A stretch of 64,000 bases of DNA from Microbacterium sp. 1.5R (GTDB taxonomy: Bacteria > Actinomycetota > Actinomycetes > Actinomycetales > Microbacteriaceae). The position numbers and the translations under genes are program-made. The notes under the pieces were generated by a model that was not told the DNA's origin, made no database searches, and was given only the letters and a program-made list of their open reading frames with translations. This document shows positions 8,290 to 17,027 of this stretch, piece by piece. Every line of letters begins with the position of its first letter. The first letter of the stretch is position 1. The stretch is taken from NCBI RefSeq assembly GCF_001889265.1, contig NZ_CP018151.1, positions 558,001-622,000 on the forward strand. The letters are read 5' to 3'.

Positions 8290-8586
8290 ATGAGTATCAC
8301 CATGAGCACGACCACTTTTCCTCCTTCCGATCCGTTGACCTGGAAACAGGCCGACACAGATGTGCACGTCGCGACCCGCGGCGGCGAGTTCGCCGGGTTC
8401 GTCGAATTCGACGGCACCGCGCATGTCGCCCGCGACCAGCGCGGTGACGACCTCGGCTCGTTCGAGTCGCTGGATGCCGCCCGTGACGCCCTCGAGAGCG
8501 CGAATGCGCCGAGATCTCGCCCGCGCAGCCTCACCTCTCCCTTTCGCCGCGCCCTCCGCAGCCGACCGCGTCGCGCACGCGCCTGA
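8290..8586 (+). CDS. Small conserved-looking protein of unknown function
   Basis: 98 residues. The N-terminal 65 residues form a compact pattern (TWKQADTDVHVATRGGEFAG, then FVEFDG, then DLGSFESLDAARDAL) that looks like a small alpha/beta domain. The C-terminus is a basic, Arg-rich tail. No signal peptide or membrane segment is visible. ATG 8290 is taken as start; ATG 8302 is equally possible and neither has a clear ribosome binding site. It lies after a long leader and before the desaturase gene. I do not recognise the family. Confidence 0.6.
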   Translation: MSITMSTTTFPPSDPLTWKQADTDVHVATRGGEFAGFVEFDGTAHVARDQRGDDLGSFESLDAARDALESANAPRSRPRSLTSPFRRALRSRPRRARA

Positions 8587-8818
8587 CCGTTCCATGCGGG
8601 GGAACTGTGAATCGTCAAGGGATGCTGATGTATTCCCCAAATCGCATGAGGGCAGGGTTAGCCTGAGTTAAGCGTTCGGCGATCTGCCTTGGGCTTCACA
8701 TCAGCTCAAGGGCTCCGATCGACGGGAGAGCAACATCTCCATTTCACAGGTCGAAAAGACCGACGCAGTTCTCGGACCGGTACGTCAGACGTATTCGGGC
8801 AATGCGGACATTCCTCCG

Positions 8819-9853
8819 ATGACCCACGCCTACAAGCAGGTCTCGCAGGTCATCCGCGAAACCGGCCTCCTCCAGCGCGCCGGATGGTTCTACATCTTCG
8901 TGGCCGCCGGCATCGCCGTGGCTCTGGGCGGAGTCATCACCGGCTTCATCCTTCTCGGCGACAGCTGGCTCCAGCTCCTGATGGCCGGGGCTCTCGGCAT
9001 CATCCTCACGCAGGTGGCGTTCCTCGCCCATGAGGCCGCGCATCGTCAGATCCTCTCCACGGGCCCGGCGAACTTCCGCCTCGCCCGCATCCTCGCCGCC
9101 GGCGTGGTGGGAATCAGCTATTCCTGGTGGGACTCCAAGCACACCAAGCACCACGGCAACCCGAACCAGGTCGGCAAGGACCCCGACATCGAGGTCGACA
9201 CGATCTCGTTCCTCGAGACCGACGCCGCGCAGTCCCGCGGTATCGTCCGTCTGATCACGCGCAAGCAGGGGTGGCTGTTCTTCCCGCTGCTGACGCTCGA
9301 GGGCCTGAACCTCCACTACCTGGGCGTGAAGCACCTGGTGACCAGCAAGAAGGCCAAGGGCCGCTGGATCGAGCTGGGCCTCATCGCCCTCCGGTTCGCG
9401 ATCGTCCTCGTGCCTGTGTTCCTGATGCTGCCGCTCGGCATGGCATTCGCCTTCATGGGTGTGCAGCTCGCCGTCTTCGGCGTCTACATGGGCGCGTCCT
9501 TCGCGCCGAACCACAAGGGCATGCCGATCATCGATCCCAACGCCCGTCTCGACTTCTTCTCGAAGCAGGTGCGCACCTCTCGCAACATCCGCGGCGGATG
9601 GTGGGCCACCTGGCTCATGGGCGGACTCAACTACCAGGTCGAGCACCACCTGTTCCCGAACATGCCCCGCCCGCACCTCTCGAAGGCTCGCGAGGTCGTG
9701 CGCGACTACTGCGCCGCCAACAACGTGCCCTACACCGAGACCAGCCTCGGCCGGTCGTACGCGATCGTGATCGAGTACCTCAACCGCGTCGGTCTCGCCG
9801 CCGGTGCTGATCCGTTCGACTGCCCCGCAGCGGCCCAGTTCGTCCGGGCGTAG
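8819..9853 (+). CDS. Membrane fatty acid desaturase
   Basis: At least 344 residues. It introduces a double bond into fatty acyl chains with a di-iron centre at the membrane. The three His boxes of the family are present: HEAAH (71-75), HTKHH (108-112) and QVEHH (273-277), separated by hydrophobic helices. The ATG at 8819 has no ribosome binding site. The frame stays open upstream, and GGGAG at 8724-8728 sits six bases before an in-frame ATC at 8735, so the true protein may be 28 residues longer and start at a rare codon. A strong hairpin terminator follows the gene. Confidence 0.9.
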   Translation: MTHAYKQVSQVIRETGLLQRAGWFYIFVAAGIAVALGGVITGFILLGDSWLQLLMAGALGIILTQVAFLAHEAAHRQILSTGPANFRLARILAAGVVGISYSWWDSKHTKHHGNPNQVGKDPDIEVDTISFLETDAAQSRGIVRLITRKQGWLFFPLLTLEGLNLHYLGVKHLVTSKKAKGRWIELGLIALRFAIVLVPVFLMLPLGMAFAFMGVQLAVFGVYMGASFAPNHKGMPIIDPNARLDFFSKQVRTSRNIRGGWWATWLMGGLNYQVEHHLFPNMPRPHLSKAREVVRDYCAANNVPYTETSLGRSYAIVIEYLNRVGLAAGADPFDCPAAAQFVRA

Positions 9854-9886
9854 ACACTCTCGCGGCATCGCAGCCGACCCGCACAT

Positions 9887-9920
9887 CGAACGGCCCCATC
9901 CTTCGGGATGGGGCCGTTCG
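9887..9920 (+). terminator. Rho-independent-type hairpin after desaturase
   Basis: A perfect 15-bp stem (9887-9901 with 9906-9920) closed by a TTCG tetraloop, 34 bases after the desaturase stop. It lies between convergent genes (the ABC-2 permease ends at 9933 on the minus strand) and can serve both directions. No T-tract follows. Confidence 0.85.
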
Positions 9921-9932
9921 CATGCCAGACGG

Positions 9933-10763
9933 TCAGTTCCGCCGGATCCAGCGGAACGTCACGCGGCTGAGGATGAAGCCGACCACGAGCCATGCGGCGA
10001 GGGCGACCGCCACGAGCCCGAGATCCCATGATCCGCTCGGCTCTGCCGAGGAGAACGACTCGGGCAGGATCGCCGCGCGCATACCCTGAGCCATCCACTT
10101 GAGGGGAAAGACGGAAGCGACGTTCTGCAGCCATTCCGGCAGCGCGGTGAAGGCGATGTAGACGCCGGAGATGAACTGCAGCAGCAGCACGACCGGGATC
10201 ACCACGGCGGACGCCGTCTTGCCCGACCGCGGCACGGCAGACAGTGCGATGCCGAGAAGGGTGCACGAGAGCAGGCCGAGCACGAAGACCCAGGCGAAGC
10301 GACCCCAGGCCTCAGCATCCGAGGGCAGCTCGACCTGATAGAGGACGACCGCGACGACCAGCAGCAGAGTGATCTGCAGGATCGCGGTGACGAAGACCTC
10401 ACCGATCTTGCCGATGAAGTACGTCGCCGGTGAGATCGGCGTGCTGCCCAGCCGCTTGAGGGTTCCGTCGCTCTTCTCCACTGCGATCTCGATCGACAGG
10501 CCCTGCATCCCGGAGAGGAAGATGCCTCCTGCGACGAGACCGGGAAGGTAGTACGTCGCCATGCTGATCTTGTCGGGCCCTTCGCCGATGTCGCCCGTGA
10601 AGATCGTCGCGAAGATGAGGTACATGAGGGTGGGGAACAGGAAGGTGAAGAAGACCTGGTCGCTGGCGCGGAAGTACTGACGCAGTTCGAACGGGATGCG
10701 GCGTACCCCGAGGCGAACCGTGCGAGCGAGCCCGAAGTTCGGCGTGGCAGTCGTGGTGCTCAT
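9933..10763 (-). CDS. ABC-2 type exporter permease
   Basis: 276 residues with about six membrane helices in the ABC-2 arrangement: one helix near residues 38-58 (FTFLFPTLMYLIFATIFT), then five more. The loop FLSGMQGLSIEIAVEKSDGTLKRLGSTPISPATYF is the conserved intracellular coupling segment of this family (residues about 80-115). It forms the membrane half of an exporter with the ATPase encoded immediately upstream; the two genes overlap by ATGA. The cargo (lipid, antibiotic or other hydrophobic compound) cannot be deduced. Confidence 0.9.
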   Translation of the reverse strand: MSTTTATPNFGLARTVRLGVRRIPFELRQYFRASDQVFFTFLFPTLMYLIFATIFTGDIGEGPDKISMATYYLPGLVAGGIFLSGMQGLSIEIAVEKSDGTLKRLGSTPISPATYFIGKIGEVFVTAILQITLLLVVAVVLYQVELPSDAEAWGRFAWVFVLGLLSCTLLGIALSAVPRSGKTASAVVIPVVLLLQFISGVYIAFTALPEWLQNVASVFPLKWMAQGMRAAILPESFSSAEPSGSWDLGLVAVALAAWLVVGFILSRVTFRWIRRN

Positions 10764-11665
10764 GCGGACTCCGCCACATCTGCCCGCAGGGCCTCTGCGG
10801 TCGGATCGGAATCGGATGCGGCTCCGTGTTCACGGATGAGGCCGAGGTAGATGTCCTCGAGAGTGGGACGCACGACCTCGAGGCCGTCCGGCTCGCCGCC
10901 CGCTCGCTGAAGCTCGGAGACGACCGCGCCGGGAGCGGTCGTGCGCTGCTCGTGGCGCACGCCGGCGGCATCCCTCCAGCGAACCATCGGCGTCCTCGCC
11001 TCGGGCCCGCCGATCTCGTCGATCTTCCCGATCGCCACGATGCGCCCGTCTGTGATCACCGCCGCGCGATCGCCCAGCCGGGCGGCCTCATCGAGATAGT
11101 GAGTGGTCAGCAGGATGCTGGTGCCCTCGGACTTCAGGGTGCGGATGAGCTGCCAGAACTGCTGTCGGGCCTCGGGATCGAAGCCGGTCGTCGGCTCATC
11201 GAGGAACAGGAGTTCGGGGCGTCCGATGATCCCGAGGGCGACATCGAGACGGCGCTGCTGACCACCGGACAGCTTGCCCGCTCTGGATCGCTGCTTGTGC
11301 TCGAGCCCCACGGCGGCGATCACCTCGTCGACCGGACGAGGGTGGGGGTAGTAACCGGCGAACTCGGTGAGCAGCTCCCGCACGGTGAAGTTGCCGGCCT
11401 CTCCGGTGGACTGCAGAACGATCCCCAGTCGCGCCTTCCACGCCAGACCGCCGCGCTGGGGGTCTACACCGAGCACGCGCACGTCGCCGGACGTGCGGTG
11501 ACGATAGCCCTCGAGGATCTCGATGGTCGTCGACTTGCCAGCGCCGTTCGGGCCCAGAAGAGCGAAGGTCTCTCCCCGGCGGATGTCGAAGCTGATGCCG
11601 TCGACTGCGACGGCACCCCCGTACTCCTTGCGGAGATCCCGCACCTCGATCACGCTGTCTGTCAT
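10760..11665 (-). CDS. ABC-2 type exporter ATP-binding protein
   Basis: 301 residues. Walker A GPNGAGKST, signature LSGGQQRR, Walker B LLFLDEPTTGFD and the switch His in TTHYLDEAA are all intact. A C-terminal extension of about 80 residues is typical of DrrA-like drug or lipid exporters. ATG 11665 is chosen because the ABC domain begins immediately after it; the frame extends 27 codons upstream without a ribosome binding site. It is translationally coupled to the permease. Confidence 0.92.
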   Translation of the reverse strand: MTDSVIEVRDLRKEYGGAVAVDGISFDIRRGETFALLGPNGAGKSTTIEILEGYRHRTSGDVRVLGVDPQRGGLAWKARLGIVLQSTGEAGNFTVRELLTEFAGYYPHPRPVDEVIAAVGLEHKQRSRAGKLSGGQQRRLDVALGIIGRPELLFLDEPTTGFDPEARQQFWQLIRTLKSEGTSILLTTHYLDEAARLGDRAAVITDGRIVAIGKIDEIGGPEARTPMVRWRDAAGVRHEQRTTAPGAVVSELQRAGGEPDGLEVVRPTLEDIYLGLIREHGAASDSDPTAEALRADVAESA

Positions 11666-11717
11666 AGGTACAGCGTGCACGCTGACGGCTCCGAGCGATA
11701 GCAGGACGGGTGAACGA

Positions 11718-11755
11718 AGCGGGGGCGTGGACGGATATCCGCCCACGCCCCCGCT
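11718..11755 (-). terminator. Hairpin terminator of the coiled-coil protein gene
   Basis: A 13-base arm (11718-11730) pairs with 11743-11755, and the inner GGATATCC palindrome extends the hairpin. It stands 22 bases beyond the stop of the minus-strand coiled-coil gene and upstream of the ABC exporter genes, so it separates the two transcripts. Confidence 0.75.
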
Positions 11756-11776
11756 CGGTCAGTCAGGAGAAGTCGC

Positions 11777-13207
11777 TCAGCGGGAGGCCTTCTGATCGGA
11801 CTCGACGACCTCGATGGTGATCTTGCCGTCGATCGTCTCGGCGTTCTCGTCGAGGAGCTCGTCCTCCAGCGCCTCGTCACCGCGGAACTCCTCGTCGCCG
11901 GTGACCTCGTCGACCGCGTCGTCGGAGTCGACGATCAGCTCGGCTTCCTCGACCTCGACGGTCTCGGCGTCGGTGTCGTCATCGACCTGCGACGCGGCTG
12001 CTGCAGAGCCGACGGATGATGCCTCGTCGCTGAAGATGCCCTCCGGGCGGATCAGCTCGCGCACCTCGGCCATGAAGCTGGCGAGCTGCTGCTGCTGCCA
12101 GCGCAGCTGGCGCGCGTGGTCCTCGGCATCCCGCAGCACGGCGGACGTGTGACCCGTCACCGAGTCGACGATCTTCTGCGACTTCACGCGGGCACGGTCC
12201 AGGGTGTCGCGGGCGCGCACCTGAGCATCCGCTTCGATGGTCTGCGCCTGCGACCGCATCAGGCGCTCGTAGTCGTCAGCCTTCGCCGAGATGCGCTGCG
12301 CGTGATCGAGCGAAGCGGCCACCTGCTCGTTGGCATCGGTGGTGATGCGCTCGGCGTGGGCGACGGCCTGGTTGTGCAGCACCAGGAACTCCTGCTGAGC
12401 GTCGTCCTGCCGACGGGTGAGCGTCTCCTCGAACTCGAGGACGCGGGCGTTCATCTCGCGCACCTCGCGCTCGGCCTCGGCGCGCAGCTGGGTGGTCTCG
12501 CGGGTGACGAGCGAGCGGAGCGCCGCAGCGCCCTTCTCCGCCTCGGTGCGGATGGCCGTGGCCTCCTGCGTCGCCTGATGCACCCGCTCTGCGGCGTGCG
12601 CGGCCTCGCGCTCGAGCGTCGCCTGGTGGGCGGTGTACTCGGTGTCGATCTTCAGGCGCACCTGGTCGGCGTCGTGCTGAGCGTGCGCGATGATGCGGGT
12701 GACGTCGGCATCCGCCTCGGCCCGCTGTGCGGTGACCTCTTCGCGCGCGGCCGCCATCAGACGGTCGGCCTGCACGGCGGCGTTCTGGATGAGGACGTTG
12801 GCCTGCTCCTCGGCCACCCGGAGGATCGCCTCGAACTGCTCCCGCGACGGTGCCTCCTGGCCATCCGCGCGCGGGGTGTCGACGAGCTCGTTGGTGAGGG
12901 TGGCGACCTGCTGCTCGGTCTCGGCAGCCTTCGCCTTGGTGGCGAGGAGCTCCGCCTCGAGCTCTTCGCGGGCGATTCGCTCTTCTTCGCGAAGCGCCTC
13001 GACTGCGTCCTCGTGACGTGCCTCGGTGGCGGCGAGGTCGGCCTTCGCCTGCTTCAGCTGATTGCGCAGAGTGCTGAGGGCCGAGTCGACCTCCGCCTTG
13101 TCGTAGCCGCGGAACGAGGCCGTGAAGCCGGACTGCTCGCGCGGCGTCTCTTCGATCAGCTTGTCGAAGAAGTCGGGGGTCCGGTCGTTGTCGGGGGATT
13201 CACTCAT
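11777..13207 (-). CDS. DivIVA-like long coiled-coil protein
   Basis: 476 residues. Residues 28-42 (FTASFRGYDKAEVDS) match the N-terminal lipid-binding motif of DivIVA/Wag31 proteins. About 350 residues of unbroken heptad-like Ala/Glu/Arg coiled coil follow, then a strongly acidic tail with many Asp/Glu. Such proteins polymerise at curved membranes and organise polar growth or septation in actinobacteria. This one is longer than Wag31, closer in size to a secondary scaffold. GGAAAGG precedes ATG 13207 at good spacing. It is transcribed alone. A role in cell shape is inferred from the family. Confidence 0.72.
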   Translation of the reverse strand: MSESPDNDRTPDFFDKLIEETPREQSGFTASFRGYDKAEVDSALSTLRNQLKQAKADLAATEARHEDAVEALREEERIAREELEAELLATKAKAAETEQQVATLTNELVDTPRADGQEAPSREQFEAILRVAEEQANVLIQNAAVQADRLMAAAREEVTAQRAEADADVTRIIAHAQHDADQVRLKIDTEYTAHQATLEREAAHAAERVHQATQEATAIRTEAEKGAAALRSLVTRETTQLRAEAEREVREMNARVLEFEETLTRRQDDAQQEFLVLHNQAVAHAERITTDANEQVAASLDHAQRISAKADDYERLMRSQAQTIEADAQVRARDTLDRARVKSQKIVDSVTGHTSAVLRDAEDHARQLRWQQQQLASFMAEVRELIRPEGIFSDEASSVGSAAAASQVDDDTDAETVEVEEAELIVDSDDAVDEVTGDEEFRGDEALEDELLDENAETIDGKITIEVVESDQKASR

Positions 13208-13370
13208 GGGTCGGCCTTTCCGGCGCAGGTCACAGGGACTGAGAGCTGTGATGAGAAATGGTGCCGTCGCGAGGCCGACTGTGGGCTGGCCGGTGCGTGA
13301 TCAGCAGTAACACAGCCTAGTTGCGACGGCTGTGAGATGCACCCGATGTTCCGGTACGCACTGGGCTTCT

Positions 13371-13874
13371 CTACTCCGCGATCCACGACTCGGTCGCATC
13401 GTCGCGCCGGTGCCGCAAGGGCGGCCCGGGCGAGACCTGGACGCCCTCAGCGCGTGCTGCGGCGGAGACGGCGGAGCGCAGGTCTGACCAGAACTCGGAA
13501 GTGTTGGGAACGCCCAGATGCTCGCGGATCCTCTCCACCTGCAGACGGGTCCCGTTCTCATCGTCGACCACCCGCACGATCGCGTCATCCGGTTCGACGA
13601 ATCGGATACCGTAGCCTCCGCTCGCGAGCGGGGTGAACTTGCGTGGCTGCTGACGCACGACTCCGTCGACGATCTCCCTCGCCGTGGCCTCAGACGTCTG
13701 CAGCACGAGCGTCGTGCCCAGTTCCTCGAGTATCCCGGTGAGGCGGTCGGCCACGTGACGCTGCCCTGCTCTGCCGCCGGCGGCGCCGGTGGAGCGACGG
13801 ACCCAGCGGGGCAGGAGGATGGCGAGCACGATGATCGCGCCGATCGCGGCGATGTAGATGAGCGGATTGTCCAC
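13371..13874 (-). CDS. Single-pass membrane protein of unknown function
   Basis: 167 residues. One N-terminal membrane helix (IYIAAIGAIIVLAILLPRWV, residues 6-25) is followed by a basic linker and a soluble domain of about 120 residues with no motif I recognise (GYGIRFVEPDDAIVRVVDDE is the most structured-looking part). GTG 13874 follows a TAGGTT box by exactly six bases on the minus strand, which predicts a leaderless mRNA. It is divergent from the DUF2071 gene, with 69 bases between the starts. Confidence 0.65.
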   Translation of the reverse strand: MDNPLIYIAAIGAIIVLAILLPRWVRRSTGAAGGRAGQRHVADRLTGILEELGTTLVLQTSEATAREIVDGVVRQQPRKFTPLASGGYGIRFVEPDDAIVRVVDDENGTRLQVERIREHLGVPNTSEFWSDLRSAVSAAARAEGVQVSPGPPLRHRRDDATESWIAE

Positions 13875-13943
13875 GGATACAACCTACGTGCACCTCGTCC
13901 CCGAGGCCTTGGAGGAATTTAGCTCCAGTGCTACATTCGGAGC

Positions 13944-14678
13944 ATGACGATCATCCGCGGTGTCCGTGCTCAGCTCCGTCGGCGACTCCTGATCACCTAT
14001 CGGGTCGAGCCGGAGGTCGCCGCCTCCCTGCTGCCCACGGGATTCCGCCCGCAGATCGTCGACGGGTCTGCGGTGGCCGGCGTGTGCGTGCTGGGGCTGG
14101 AGTCGATCCGACCGAGCTGGGCGCGGCGCCGGTGGGGTCTGCGCTCCGAGAACGCCGCCCACCGGGTCGCCGTCGAGTGGGACACCGCGGATGGCGTGCA
14201 GAAAGGCGTCTTCATCGTCGGTCGGCACAGCTCGGCGTGGCATCCGGTCATCTTCGGCGGACGGTTGTTCCCGGGGGTGCATCGCCGAGCGAGGTTCGAG
14301 ATCGAGGAGGGGGATGATCGCTACGCGGTCACGATGGATGCCGGCGAGCACAGTCTCTGCGCGGATGTCGAGGTGGGAGGCGCATGGTCGAGCTCTCTCT
14401 TCGCCTCGATCGACGAGGCCTCGGACTTCTATCGCGCCGGTAGGCTCGGCTGGTCGGCGGCGCGGGGAGGGCGCAGCGTCGAATCGGTCGCGCTCACCAC
14501 CGACGCGTGGAGGGTCGAGAACGCACACCTGCACAGCGTGAGCTCGTCGTTCTTCGACGCTCTTCCCGCCGGCTCAGCGGTGTTCGACAGTGTCGTCGTG
14601 ATGCGCGATCTTCCGCTGACGCTGTCGGACGTGCGCGAGTCCCCGATCGACGCGGTGCTCAGCCCAGCAGGAACATGA
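13944..14678 (+). CDS. DUF2071 family protein
   Basis: 244 residues matching the DUF2071 family, an acetoacetate-decarboxylase-like fold of unknown activity. Evidence is the N-terminal YRVEPEVAASLLPTGFRPQI, the HRVAVEWDTADGVQKGVFIV strand pair and FGGRLFPGVHRRARFEIEE. ATG 13944 lies six bases after TACATT (13932-13937), so the transcript is probably leaderless. Its 3' end overlaps the convergent AEC transporter gene by 20 bases. No partner gene suggests a substrate. Confidence 0.75.
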   Translation: MTIIRGVRAQLRRRLLITYRVEPEVAASLLPTGFRPQIVDGSAVAGVCVLGLESIRPSWARRRWGLRSENAAHRVAVEWDTADGVQKGVFIVGRHSSAWHPVIFGGRLFPGVHRRARFEIEEGDDRYAVTMDAGEHSLCADVEVGGAWSSSLFASIDEASDFYRAGRLGWSAARGGRSVESVALTTDAWRVENAHLHSVSSSFFDALPAGSAVFDSVVVMRDLPLTLSDVRESPIDAVLSPAGT

Positions 14679-15579
14679 TGAGGATCAACACGGGCAGGCA
14701 GCCGAGAGTGGTCAGGAATACGGTGTCGCGCGAGATCGTCTCGCCGATGTCGTAGCGCTGCGAGTAATTGAAGACGTTCTGTGCGGTGGGGAGCGCGGCG
14801 AGGATCACGACGATCAGCACCTCGGCCGGCGAGAGCCCGAAGACGAACTCGGCCACCACCCACGCGATCAGCGGCATCGCGAGGAGCTTGAGCGAGGTGG
14901 CGAGGATGATGTCCCGCCGGTGGCCGGGAGCCCCGAGCACGCGCTGGCCGTGCAGGGAGATGCCGTAGCTGATCAGCAGAACCGGCACGGCGGCATCGGC
15001 GATCAGCTGAGCCGGCTCCATGATGATGGGCGGCACTGTGAGGCCCAGCACCGAGATGAGCGTGCCGAGGAGCGACGCGATGATGATGGGATTCGTCGCC
15101 GTGCGCACGAGCGTCTTTCGCAGCGAGACGCGATCGCTCGTGACGGCGTCGAGGATCGTCAGCGAGATCGGGGTGAACACCAGCAACTGCATCAGCACCA
15201 CCGGTGCGGGGTACGCGGCGCTGCCGAGAAGGTAGAGCGACAACGGGATGCCGATGTTGTTCGAGTTGACCTGCCCCGCCGACAGCGCTCCGATCAGGGT
15301 CTCTCCGACCGGACGCTTCCACCAGAGCCGCGCGATGAGTGTGTAGATCCCGATGATCGCGACGGCCGCGATCGCCGACACGGGTAGCAGCGAGGAGAAG
15401 AGCATCTTCGCATCGGCGTGGGCGAGCACGGTGAAGAGCAGGAACGGCGACAGCACGAAGAAGATCAGACGCCCGAGCACGTGCCGGGCGTGCGGTCCGA
15501 GCAGGTCGATCCGGCCGAGCAGATAGCCGAGTGCGATCGCGACTCCCACGACGGCGAATCCGGTGAGCGTCTCGAGCAT
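14659..15579 (-). CDS. AEC (auxin efflux carrier) family transporter
   Basis: 306 residues with about ten membrane helices in two inverted halves. The helix break SAGQVNSNNIGIPLSLYLLG in the first half and LAALPTAQNVFNYSQRYD in the second are characteristic of AEC/BASS-like carriers, which move organic acids or similar anions across the cytoplasmic membrane. ATG 15579 is six bases after TACGCT (minus strand) and is preferred to an upstream in-frame start at 15624. The next minus-strand gene upstream encodes a GntR regulator; regulation by it is possible but a terminator lies between them. Confidence 0.87.
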   Translation of the reverse strand: MLETLTGFAVVGVAIALGYLLGRIDLLGPHARHVLGRLIFFVLSPFLLFTVLAHADAKMLFSSLLPVSAIAAVAIIGIYTLIARLWWKRPVGETLIGALSAGQVNSNNIGIPLSLYLLGSAAYPAPVVLMQLLVFTPISLTILDAVTSDRVSLRKTLVRTATNPIIIASLLGTLISVLGLTVPPIIMEPAQLIADAAVPVLLISYGISLHGQRVLGAPGHRRDIILATSLKLLAMPLIAWVVAEFVFGLSPAEVLIVVILAALPTAQNVFNYSQRYDIGETISRDTVFLTTLGCLPVLILIMFLLG

Positions 15580-15896
15580 GGTTCGAGCGTATCCAGCCCG
15601 GACGCACGTCGTCGCCACCGGCACGGTCGGCGCGCGGGAGTCCGCCGTAGCAGTCGGAGTGGGCCCGCGTCAATGGATGAGCTCCGATCAGCGTCAAGAC
15701 GGGGTGCGGCCATACGCTGAGAACACGACGAGCAGCATCTGCCGCTCTCCGTCGGTCGAACCAGACGGTGCCCTCGAGTTCTCTCGGTCTTGAGCGCCCA
15801 CATGGGGGTGGGTGCGCTTGCGGACCTTCTCATCGACTGCTCCGGTCCCCCCGTTCGGGCGCGGGGGACCGGAACCAACTCCCTCGGGAGTGGCCG
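15580..15896. other. Intergenic region between AEC transporter and GntR gene
   Basis: 317 bases without a convincing gene. The left end carries the AEC promoter box (TACGCT read on the minus strand at 15586-15591). The right end holds the GntR-gene terminator and, between it and the stop codon, a second short inverted repeat ACTCCC-TC-GGGAGT at 15877-15890. I see nothing else. Confidence 0.6.
15841..15873 (-). terminator. Hairpin terminator after GntR gene
   Basis: TCCGGTCCCCC (15841-15851) pairs with GGGGGACCGGA (15863-15873) around an 11-base loop, 23 bases beyond the GntR stop codon on the minus strand. Confidence 0.75.
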
Positions 15897-16520
15897 CTAC
15901 TTCAGGCGGAGCATCCTCTGCACGGCCTTCACGCCGGCGTTCGCGCTGCGGGCGCGCATCGCGGACTCGAGCTCCTCGAGCGATTCCTTCGTGTCCACCC
16001 GGGGCTCGCCGAGGTAAAGGTCGCGGAACACGAGATACCAGAAGTCGCTCAGCATGAGTCGATAGAGATCGTTGAGCGCGCGGTCGGTGAGGAACTCGAA
16101 GAGCTCCACATGGGCTTCGATCCATCCCTCGCCCGTTTCGACGGACTGGATGGCGTCGGCGATCAGTTCGCACGCGATGGCGAGATCCGCCTCGGACAGC
16201 GCAAGCGCGGCCTCACGGATGATCTCCCCGCCCTGAGAGGCGGCGAACTCGCGGGTGATGCGGGACCGCTCGTCGGTGATGTCGGTGACCATCGAGTAGC
16301 GGTTCGCGTGGACCTCCATCAGCCCGGCGCGCGCCAGTCGCTGCACGGCCTCTCGGACGGGGGTGCGGGTGACTCCCAGATCGTCTGCGATCGCCTTGTC
16401 GCTCAGTTTCGCGCCAGGCGCGTAGGTGCCGTCGGCGATCGACGTCGCGAGTCGACGAAAGAGCTCTTCAGCTCCGAGGTTCCGCTGCGCCCCAGGCACA
16501 ACGGGCAGTTCAGGTCCCAT
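15897..16520 (-). CDS. GntR family (FCD-type) transcriptional regulator
   Basis: 207 residues. The winged helix at residues about 15-80 has the GntR pattern (GTYAPGAKLSDKAIADDLGV, then TRTPVREAVQRLARAGLME). The C-terminal helical domain with REFAASQGGEIIREAALALS matches the FCD ligand-binding domain, which usually binds organic acids. ATG 16520 follows TAATAT by six bases on the minus strand, predicting a leaderless mRNA. The target and effector are unknown; the downstream AEC carrier is a candidate. Confidence 0.88.
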   Translation of the reverse strand: MGPELPVVPGAQRNLGAEELFRRLATSIADGTYAPGAKLSDKAIADDLGVTRTPVREAVQRLARAGLMEVHANRYSMVTDITDERSRITREFAASQGGEIIREAALALSEADLAIACELIADAIQSVETGEGWIEAHVELFEFLTDRALNDLYRLMLSDFWYLVFRDLYLGEPRVDTKESLEELESAMRARSANAGVKAVQRMLRLK

Positions 16521-16711
16521 ATCGGTATATTACGGCGCATAGGTATGGCGCAGCTGTCCGCCGAGCAGATGCGTGTTTGACCTGCGGCCCGTGCACCTGC
16601 TCGACGCATCGAGACGGTCGTCCTGAGACGCGTCGTCTCGTGGCTGGAGCGCGTGACGACAGGCACAGAACCAGCAGCCCAGGGGAGCGGTGCGGAAACC
16701 AGCCTTCGCCG

Positions 16712-16756
16712 GAAAAAGCGGAAACCCCCGCCATGTAGAAGCTAGGCGAGGGTTCC
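16712..16756 (-). terminator. Terminator of the tRNA-Glu-Asp-Phe transcript
   Basis: On the minus strand GGAACCCTCGCC pairs with GGCGGGGGTTTCC (one bulge) and is followed by CTTTTTCC, a proper U-tract. It lies about 26 bases beyond the 3' end of tRNA-Phe, with a weaker GGTGA/TCACC hairpin in between. Confidence 0.75.
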
Positions 16757-16781
16757 TAAGGTGACTGTAATGATCACCCTG

Positions 16782-16854
16782 TGGCTCCGACGGGCGTCGA
16801 TCCCGTGACCTCACGATTTTCAGTCGTGCGCTCTACCAACTGAGCTACAGAGCC
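16782..16854 (-). tRNA. tRNA-Phe(GAA)
   Basis: 73 bases. The acceptor stem GGCTCTG/CGGAGCC forms with one wobble pair. The anticodon loop CTGAAAA sits on an ACGA/TCGT stem and gives anticodon GAA. D- and T-arms (GGTTGG-type loop and TTCGA-like GATCGAC loop) are recognisable. The 3' CCA is not encoded. Confidence 0.95.
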
Positions 16855-16924
16855 ATGCGACCGGCTAGACCTGTCGCATCTAGACGAAAGGCCCTTCTCG
16901 AAGAAAAGGGCCCGTCGCTTAGAG

Positions 16925-16998
16925 CGACCCTGACGGGACTTGAACCCGCGACCTCCGCCGTGACAGGGCGGCACGCTAACCAACTGCGCTACAGGGCC
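16925..16998 (-). tRNA. tRNA-Asp(GTC)
   Basis: 74 bases. The acceptor stem GGCCCTG pairs with CAGGGTC, and the discriminator base is G as usual for tRNA-Asp. The anticodon stem GCCGCC/GGCGG encloses a loop with anticodon GTC, and GGTTCAAGTCC forms the T-arm. CCA is not encoded. It is 26 bases from tRNA-Glu and 70 from tRNA-Phe, on the same strand. Confidence 0.95.
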
Positions 16999-17027
16999 AT
17001 ACTTGTTTTCAATTGTACCGGAAGGAG

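Noticed and set aside
8689..9033. 114-residue plus-strand frame overlapping the desaturase start
   Set aside because: It is in another frame than the desaturase, has no family features and overlaps the predicted N-terminal extension of the desaturase.
16521..16711. Possible small gene or structured RNA between the GntR gene and the tRNA terminator
   Set aside because: No open frame with a start signal and no stable extended hairpin; I see only the GntR promoter box at its left end.
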